From NCBI GenBank assembly GCA_003508835.1, contig PUFA01000006.1, positions 7,626,001-7,690,000 on the forward strand: a stretch of 64,000 nucleotides of DNA, in the 5' to 3' direction. Positions 47,835-56,990 of this stretch are shown piece by piece. Position 1 is the first letter of the stretch, and the number at the start of each line of letters is the position of its first letter. A program made the translations under genes and the position numbers. This stretch comes from Eonycteris spelaea. Taxonomy: Eukaryota > Chordata > Mammalia > Chiroptera > Pteropodidae. Under the pieces are notes generated by a model. That model was not told the DNA's origin. It worked only from the letters and a program-made list of their open reading frames with translations, and searched no databases.

Positions 47835-49520
47835 TCATAGCTGGGCTCCCGACTTCTCTGTATACTGGCCCCCAGAGAGGAGACCATGCTCCAACGGGCC
47901 CCAGATCCCGCTGAGCTGGGCTGGGGACACCCAGGGCTACGTGGGGAACCAGGGACTGATGCCAAGCATGCCGACATCCCACGACCAGCCTGGCCTCTCA
48001 GGGTTTGGGGTTTGCTTGCCCACTCTGGACAGAAGTCAATGGTGAAGTGGTCCTTCACTGGGCACAGGCTGGGCCTGAAGCTGACCCATGGAAGGGCAGC
48101 AAGGCTGGGTATAATCAAAAGTGCATGGATACAGAAACCAGTATTCCAAAATCTGGGCCAAAGAGGCTAAATCTTCCCCATCAAGTGTGTGTGGGGGAGG
48201 GGAGGGGAGAGAGTGGATAATCAAACAGGTGTGCTATAGTCAAAAGGTTGCCAACCACTGATTGGTAGACTGGGGTTGCTCTAAACAACTGTGCACATTA
48301 CACGGTTCTCACTGCACAAAGCTACCTGGCTTAGGGGCAAGTGGAGGCTGAAATCCAGCCTGCTCTCCAGTTGCCATGTCCTACTGTGGGGCCGCATCTG
48401 TTCAGAAGAAGGGGTGCATTTTTTCTGACTTATAAAAAAGTGACTTATGGGCTAACAGTCCCCTGGTATCCTAACACAGCAATATATATAGATAGGCCAG
48501 GGGTTCGGGTAAGGCCCCTGCCAGCAGGAACAGCCTGGGTATCTAGGCAGTTCTTATTCACACCTCTGTCTAGGAGGAAGAGAAAAGGGAGAGAAGCTTT
48601 CTCCCTCCTGAGTACAGGGGATCTGCTGGGACACCTGCCTGTATGTGTTCGTGAATGTACATGCAATTACATCCCGCAGTTGGCAGGCGATTCCCACTGG
48701 CCTGCCTCCAGAGTGTCAATTAGGGCTAAAGGATCAGGTGCCTGGCCTAAGACCTCAGCAGGAGCGGAGTGGAGGGTTAGGCTGGAACCTCCCCTCGTAG
48801 GGGAAGCCTTTGCATTCTTCCTGAGACTAGAACTAATGCTCTCTCCACTCAGGCACTATTGCCATGACTACAAGATGCTTGACCCCAGAAGGCCTCCAGA
48901 GGTATGTGACCAGAACTGGAGGTGTAATAGACCCCACCTGATATCCTTTCCGTCCACCTCTCTCTCCATCCATCACCGTAGCACCCGGCTTCCCACAGGT
49001 GTAACCTGACAGCCCCTGGCCTCGGCTGCAATATGGAGTTGTCCCTTTCTGCCAGGGAGCATCTCTGATACTTTGGCATGGCTCACCAGGAGAACTTGTC
49101 TCGTACTCATGCATGTGCAACCTGGATGTGCCAGGGGTTAACACCCCAAGAAACATCTTTTGACCAATGGGGACAGGGTTGGTGGATAAATGTTCCCATC
49201 CTCCCTCCCATTCAAGGGATAAACTGTCCCTTGGGTGGACAATTCAGAGGCATGTTCTACCCAGCTCCTTGAAAAATTCCACCAAGATTGAGTCTCAGTT
49301 GTCCATAGAGGTGACCAGCCTGAAAACATTCCCTCCTTACCTGTTTCATTCTCCTTACTCCCTCGCTCTTTTCCTGTGATCGTCTTAAGATACACTACCT
49401 GTATGCAAGCCCTCATCTCAGGCTCTTCTTTATGGAAGGAACCCGGCTAAGACAGATGGCAAGGGGAAATATGCTATTCCTTGCTGCTCCTTTCCTTGCT
49501 CTCTCCTGGAAGGCAAGTAT
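47835..49520. other. Single-copy interval immediately upstream of CSF3R coding exons
   Basis: No exon could be proven. The 222-codon ORF from 48,341 has no recognisable family. The 5' noncoding CSF3R exon or exons are expected in this general area (inference from the human gene). Confidence 0.3.
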
Positions 49521-49524
49521 AAAA

Positions 49525-49788
49525 TAACAGTGGCTGTCACTTATAGTCATTTCCTATGTGCCAGGCACTGTGCAAAGCCCTTGGCTTGCATGATTTTCAT
49601 GTCTTCTTCCCAAAGCTCTATGTAGTATAGGCTGTGACCTCCATTTTGCAGACAAAGAAACTGAGGCTCACAGAGTCAAGTAACCTGGCCAAAGCAAGGA
49701 TTAAATTCAGCTCTGATTCCCAATACCTTAACCACCCCCTAAACTCAGCTCTGATTCCCAATACCTTAATCACCCCCTCTGCCTCCAG
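49525..49788 (-). repeat. MIR SINE, minus strand, with 38-bp tandem duplication
   Basis: TATGTGCCAGGCACTGTGCA, CATTTTGCAGACAAAGAAAC, TGAGGCTCACAGAGTCAAGT: antisense MIR running up to the CSF3R exon. The last part (49703-49740 and 49741-49778) is two near-identical 38-base copies differing at two positions. Confidence 0.85.
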
Positions 49789-49872
49789 GTGAACACCAAG
49801 TTGGCACTATGGCGGGGCTGAGAAACTGGAGCCTGACCAGAGCTGCCCTGATCATCCTGCTGCTCCCCAGAA
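49789..49872 (+). CDS. CSF3R: CSF3R first coding exon: start codon and signal peptide
   Basis: The start ATG is at 49809-49811, followed by [20 protein letters not shown], a basic N-terminus and a hydrophobic core typical of a secretory signal peptide. The donor GTGAGT begins at 49873 and the exon ends in phase 1. The best acceptor is the pyrimidine-rich CCTCCAG ending at 49788, which leaves 20 bases of 5' UTR in this exon. In the human gene the exons upstream of this one are noncoding, so the promoter lies further upstream. A 38-bp tandem duplication sits directly against this acceptor. Confidence 0.9.
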
Positions 49873-52800
49873 GTGAGTGTGGCCAGGGGAAGGGGTGCTG
49901 TGGGGAGAGGGGAGTTATGGAAAGAGATATCAGGGGCGGAGGAGGGAATCATGTCCTTGCCCTGCCACATTGCTCCTGAGGTTTTTGGAGAATCCCAAGA
50001 GAATCAAGACTGGGCCACAGATGTGGTATAGCCAGGCTCCTCCCGAGGAATGGTGGGAGGACTTGGGCTGGCCAGCTGGGGGGCCCAGGTCTCATCTGCA
50101 AATCCCTGCCGGGCTAACAGAAGGAATGTCTGAGTCCCATGCAGGCTTCAAGGGCAGCAGAGGGTCAGGGTGGAAGCCACAAGGAAGCAGGTTTCATCCT
50201 GAAATAAGGAAGCCCAGGCAGAGTTCTTCGACTAAAGGAACTATCTTGAGAGATGACGAGCCTCCCATCTCTGAGGGTATGAAAGTTGAGGCCAGGATTG
50301 ACAGGGATGCTGCACAGCAGGGATTGGCAAACTTTGATAATAATATTCAGGCTTTGCAGGCCACAGGCAGTCTCTGTTACTTTATTTGGGTTTGGTTTTG
50401 TTTTTAACCCTTTAAAAGTGTAAAAAACAAAAACAAAAACAAAACAACAACAAAAAAAACAACCTTCTTAGCTAGCAGGCCGCACTAAAACAGGCAACCC
50501 TAATCCTAGTGTAGAGGACACAGCATCAGGTGGAGTTTCGAAGTAAACAGTTCTGCAAGGTTCCCTCCAGTCTGAAATTCTGAGTCTGTGAAGCGGTAGG
50601 AGCCCCATGAACTTGCTCTCTGACCCCGGGCAAATTCCTCCTCATCTTAAGGCTTCAGCATCCCCATCAGCAAAACGGGCTGAAGAACACCTGAGAGAGG
50701 AGAGAAGGCTTGGCAGGCAAAGCGCAGTGCTCACTCCCTCATTCGGTACATATTCACCATGGACTGCTCTGTGCTAGGCACCGGGAATATGGTCATGAGC
50801 AAAACAGTCAAGGTTCTGGCCTCAAGGAACCTATGGTCTAGCTGGGGAGACAGACAAGCAAATAATCATATGACTCCATAATTACAAAGGATACTAAGAG
50901 CTTAGGGAAAGTTCGGGGGCTTAGCCTAGCCTTGTTGGTCAGGGCCTGGTCTAGTTCCCCCCAAGATGCCTAAATGTTAACCAGGTGAAAGAAGGGTGGG
51001 AGAGAAAAGGTGTACCCCAAAATGCAACAGCAGGTATAAAGATGTAGAGATTGGGGAGAGAATAGCATTTGCAAGGAACAGCAAGAAGCCAGAGTGACTG
51101 GGGCTGACTGGATGGTCTGAGCTGGACCTGGAAGGTTAGGCAGAGAGACCAGGCCACAAGGGCTATGAGAAGGATCTGGGTCTTTATCTTAACCCTGGCA
51201 GCAAACATTCACCTGTCAGGCACTGTTCTAAGTGTCTTACACATGTTATCACATCTAATGCTTCCAGTAACACCAAGGCAGGGACTATTTTTATCTCCAT
51301 TTTACGGATGAGAAATCTGAGACACAGAAAGTCTCAGTAACATACCAGGGGTCACATAATTAATAAGCAATAGTACCAGGCTCTAAACCTATGAATGTAG
51401 TTCCACCCCCATGCCTTTATCCAACCAATCATATGGCCTTCGGAGCAATCACCTGCCATCGAAGCACTGTGATTGAGATGGGGAAACAATCAGATATGAA
51501 TTCTGAAAAGGATGCTGTGGCTGTGGGGTTCTTATCATTCTAATCACTGCTTTCGCCATCCTTGGGGAGGGCGCCGGGGAGGAGACTCGTCTCTGTCTGG
51601 TAGTGTGCTGGAGCTGGCTTGCAAGAACATCTCTTCCCAAGTTCACATTCAGTGATGTCACACTGGTAGCTTGAAATCACATGTTGGGACTATCTCACCA
51701 GGGAAAGCAGCCTATACTACAAATCAGTATTATATAGATATAGATAGATAGAGATAGAGATAGAGAGATAGAGATAGAGATAGAGATAGAGATAGAGATA
51801 GAGATAGAGATAATATAGATAGAGATAGAAATAATATAGATTAGAGATAGAGATATAAAAAACTTTTACCCACACATCACTACCTCTAGCTCCTCCCCAA
51901 GAGCTTCTCACAGCCCCCATACATACCTCCCCATTCCAGCCCCCATGTCTTGAGGAGCGAAGCAAGAAGGTAAGGATTCTGAGTCTAAAAAATGCTTATA
52001 GCCGAGCTCTTCCAGGCAGAGGAGTCACTCATGGCCCTTTCTCTTCCATCCCAGGCCTGGAGGGGTGCGGGCACATCAGCCTCTCAGCCACCACCGTCCG
52101 CCTGGGGATGCCATCACAGCCTCCTGCATCATCAAACAGAACTGCAGCTACCTGGGCCCGGAGTCACAGATTCTGTGGAAACTAGGAACAGAGCTTCAAC
52201 TGGGGGGAAGGCAGCAGCGCCTGCCAGATGGGACCCAGGAATCCATCATCACCTTGCCCCACCTCAATGATCCTTGGGCCCTTCTCTCCTGCTATATGCG
52301 CTGGGGCAACAGCCTACAGATGGTGGACCAGGCTGAGCTGCAGGCAGGCTGTAAGTCTCTGTCTCCAATGCCCGCCTGCCAATACTAATAAGAGCTATCC
52401 TTCCTTGAGCTCTTGCTCAATAAGCACTCATCTAACCTACCAGTGGGGAGTGCTATTTAGCCCCATTTTGCAGATGAAGAAACTGAGGTGTAAAGATGGT
52501 AGGTGGCATGCTTACAGTCACAAACTAATATAAGGATGGAGTCAAGATTTATATTAGGCAGTGTGGCTCAAAAGCCAGTGTAGTAACTGATACTCTATAT
52601 GGCCACCGAGTAAGCCCAATACTCTAGCCACAGGAGGGTGTGTCCCAGGAGGACATTCTCTACCAGATGGGCTTGCTCCCAGGTTCTCCCCCACCCCGGT
52701 CTCAGCCTTCTGCACAAACTGCAAAGGATGGAGTGTGTGCTGCGCCAATGCATAAGGTAAAACACAGAAAGACCAAAGTTCTTGTATAAGAATCAATAAT

Positions 52801-55800
52801 AGTAGAGCTAACACTTACACAGCACTATGAGCCAGGCGCTGCTTGGAGCACTTTACATATACTGAGTCATTCAGCCTTCACGATAACCCTAGGGGTCGGT
52901 ATAGTCCCATTATCACCATTTTACAGATAGGAAACAGCAGTTAAGTGACTTCAAAATCACACAGCTGATGAATGGCAGAACCAGAATGAAAATGCAGACA
53001 CTATACTACCACTATTGAAGTGGGTGGAGTTGAGGGGGTTGGAGGCTCTGTGATGCCTGTCCCTGTACCTGCCTGAGTCAGTTTTCCCTAGGGCTGCATG
53101 GAGACAGGAGAATAAACAGAGGGACCCCAAGGGGAAGGACCCAGAGCAGGGAGACTAAACCAGTTAGTCCCAGTGGGAGCTTTCTGAGAGATCTTACATA
53201 AAACCCTCACTCTCCCCACCCTACGCACAGACCCTCCGTTCACACCCCACAACCTATCCTGCTTCATGAACCTCACAGCCAACTGCCTCACCTGTCAGTG
53301 GGAGCCAGGACCTGACACCCACCTGTCCACCAACTTCACGCTGAAGAGCTTTAAGTGAGTAGGGGTCTCTACACAGCCCCGTTCTTTTGGGTCTTGGCTG
53401 GGGCATAGGTAAGACTACGGGGATGGAGGAGCCAGAGGTACAGATGGGAGGGAGAAGGGAGCCTTGCCTTCTTCCTCTGCTTGACACCCAAGCCTGGCCT
53501 ATTGGCAGGAGCCGGGGCAACTGCCAGACCCAAGAGGAAACCATCCCCGATTGCGTGTCTGAAGACGGGCAGAGCCACTGCTCCATCCCACGCAAATACC
53601 TGCAGCTGTACCAGACTATGGGCATCTGGGTACAGGCAGAGAACGCACTGGGGACCAGTGTGTCCCCACAGCTGTGCCTTGATCCCATGGACGTCGGTGG
53701 GTGACACTGGGTGCAGAGGAGGGAAGAGGCCCCCACAATGGGCAGACCCAGCGAGGCACAGAGAGGGAACACAGACCCACTGACGGACGACAAGACACTG
53801 GAAGACCTAGAGATAGAGAGGAAGAGAAGACAGACAGAGACAAAGGGAGATGCAGCTGGAGACAGAACTATGGAGACACAGACAGAGACATAGAAGAAAC
53901 ACAGAGGCAAGGAGACACAGTCATTAATCCTTCAGCCAAATTCTTGAAGGGCGCACTGTGTGCTAGGCACTGTTCTAGGTGCTAGGGATACAGCAGTGAA
54001 CAAAAGAGCAAAACTCTTTGGAACGGTACATTCGAATGGGCAAATATACATAAACTAGAATGTCAGCTGATGATAAGTATGATGGAGAAATTAAAGCAGG
54101 GAAGGAATGGAGAGAGACGGGAGTATGGGGCAGATGCTATTTCAGGAAGGTGGTCAGGGAAGACCTCCCTGAGAAGATGACATTTGAGAAGATCGTGAGG
54201 GAGATAAGGGAGCAAGCCACTGGATACGTGGAGGGAAAGTGTCCCAGGGAACAACAAGGGCAAAGGTTCCTGGGGTGAGAGTATAAAACAGACCTAGAGA
54301 GAAACAGACACATATCTAGAGACGGGTCCGCAGAAATGTGATGACACAGAGATGAAGAGACACACAGAAAGAAAAAGACACAGAGACCCCATGGATGGAA
54401 ACTCAGGAAGGAAAATGGAACCACAGACAGAGATAAGAGGGACCTAAGGCAGGACCCTAGAGAATGGGGTAGAGAAAGAATCCGACAACTCCTCCCCTTG
54501 CAGTGAAATTGGAACCCCCCACACTGTGGGCCCTGGACCCCAGCTCTGAGGCGGCCCCACCCCAGCCAGGCTGTCTACAGTTGCACTGGGAGTTATGGAA
54601 GCCAAGCCTGTACATGGAACAGAATTGTGAGCTGCGCCACAAGCCCCAGCTCGGAGAAGCCAGCTGGGCCCTGGTGAGGTGGAAAGCAAGCTCAAGAGCC
54701 TGGGATGGGGGTGGCTGAGGAGAGGGTAAGTTGAGCTAGCCCTGAAGGACGCAGTAACCCAGGCTCAGAGCCATGCTCCTCTACCAGGTGGGCCCCCTGC
54801 CCTGCAAGACCCTCCACTATAAGCTCTGCGGGCTCCTCCCAGCCACAGCCTACTCCCTGCAGATACGCTGCATCCGCCAGCTCCTGCCTGGCGACTGGAG
54901 CGATTGGAGCCCCAGCCTGGAACTGACCACCCCACAACGGCGTAAGTGGGTGGTGAGGGGCTGGGAGCAGCCATCAGGATCCAGTCCCACCTCCAGGGCC
55001 CTCTCTGACCAGCACACTCTCCTCTCATTCCATCCACAGCCCCCATCGTCAGACTGGACACGTGGTGGCGGCAGAGGCAGCTGGACCCCAGGACAGTGGA
55101 TGTGCAGCTGTTCTGGAAGGTGACTTCCTCTGAAGCCCACCCTTTCCACCCCTGAGACCTCCTCCAAGCCACAGAGATCCCTGTGAGCTGGGGCTCAGGA
55201 TTCCACCAGGTCTGGGAGGCTTGGATGCATTTGTATGGGATTTGCATGCACTTGGCATGTGCCTAGGAAGTTGGGTAGTGCCCTTCTGGAGAGGCTACAA
55301 CGCAGGACTCACCTATAGCAAAGGGTCAGTTCAGTTCATAGTTAGGTGCCAGCTGAACACCCAACTTGCTTCTTCCTTCCCTTCCTCCCAGGTCCACGCA
55401 CATGGGAACAGAGGGAAGAAGGGAGGGAGGAAGGCCATTTCCCAGCCTGGGGGGCTCAGTTCCTGTGATCCATCCACCCCATCTAGAAGCTTTCCCCAAC
55501 TCAAGATGAGCTATGCATTCCCTTTATCTTCTTCCTCCTATGCCCACCACAGCCAATGCCCCTAGAGGAAGACAGGGGGCAGATCCAAGGATACCTGGTC
55601 TCCTGGAGACCCTCAGGCCAGCTGGGGGCAGTCTCACCTCTCTGCAACACCACGGAGCTAAACTGCACCTTCCACTTGCCTTCAGAAGCCCGGGAGGTGA
55701 TCCTTGTGGCCTATAACACAGGCGGGACCTCTCGTCCCACCCCAGTGGTCTTCTTGGAGAGCAGAGGTAAAGGGGCCTGGCAGTTAGTAGAGCCCGGTAG

Positions 55801-56044
55801 TCAAGCGTGTACATTCAAAGGTTAAACTGCCTGGATTCAAATCAAGTCCTGTCACTTGCTAACGGTATGACCTGGGCAAGTTACTTAACCTCCCTGGCCT
55901 GTTTACTCATCTAGCAAACGGGGATGATACAGTGCCTACTTCAAAGGGTTGTTGTGAAGATTACATGAGTTAAGGCATATGCCTGCCATAAAGTAAGTGC
56001 TCAATATGTGTTAGCTGTTATCCTTATCATGAGCCACTACCAGG

Positions 56045-56093
<49 letters not shown>

Positions 56094-56905
56094 TCCATCC
56101 TGCCAAGGAAGACAGGAGAGAAAGCCCTATGCTTTTCTAGCTGGAACACAGTGCCTGAGTTGCTCATTCTCAAGGAATCAGCCACTTATCACTCCCAGGT
56201 TCCTCTGACCACGGGTCCTCACAGGGTGAGGCTCACAAAAACAGGAGTTAATCCTCCTGGCCGCTAGCTGCGTACCTGAACTGAAACAAGTTACTTAACC
56301 TCTCTGTGACTGTTTCCTCATTGATGAAATGGGGACAGTAGTAGTTCCCCACCCCCCACGGCACTGTCTGTGGCCTCGGTGAATTAACATACACCAAGGG
56401 CTGTACCTGGCACAAACCGAGAACTGTGTAGTGTTTGTTAGCTTTCCTCACTATCGAGCACTACTCTACACTGGGCACTATGCCAGGCTTATTCCATTCA
56501 TTATCTCATTTGATCTGCACCCAAGCCCTATGAGGTAAGAACTTCATCATCACTTCCACTTCACAGATGAGGAAACTGAGGCTCAGATGTTGATTTGCCC
56601 AAGGTCACCCAACTGGCAAGTAGCAAAGGCAGGATTTGAACCCAGGCTTCTGGCTCCAGGACCCACATTCTTTTCACCTTCATCTCCTACTCTGTCTCCA
56701 GGCCCACCCCTGGGCAGACTCTATACAATGGCCCCCGACCCTCACAGCCTCTGGGTGGGCTGGAAGCCCTCCAAACCTCAGCCTCAGGGCTATGTGATTG
56801 AGTGGGGCCTGCATACCCCCAGCCCCAACGGCAGCCATAAGGCCTGGAAGATGGAGCATAACGGAAGCACTGCAGGGACCCTGCTACAAGGTGAGGTGGC
56901 GGGAA

Positions 56906-56990
<85 letters not shown>

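Noticed and set aside
48341..49009. 222-codon plus-strand ORF just upstream of CSF3R
   Set aside because: No recognisable domain and low-complexity texture; at most it may overlap noncoding CSF3R exons, which I could not show.
1..49700. A gene or novel system in the upstream 49 kb
   Set aside because: Both strands were read for exon-like frames with splice sites, family motifs and structured RNA; only repeats, a dead retrocopy and motif-based regulatory candidates were supportable.
53254..53910. 218-codon minus-strand ORF
   Set aside because: It is antisense to CSF3R coding exons 3 and 4 and their introns; no independent evidence of a gene.
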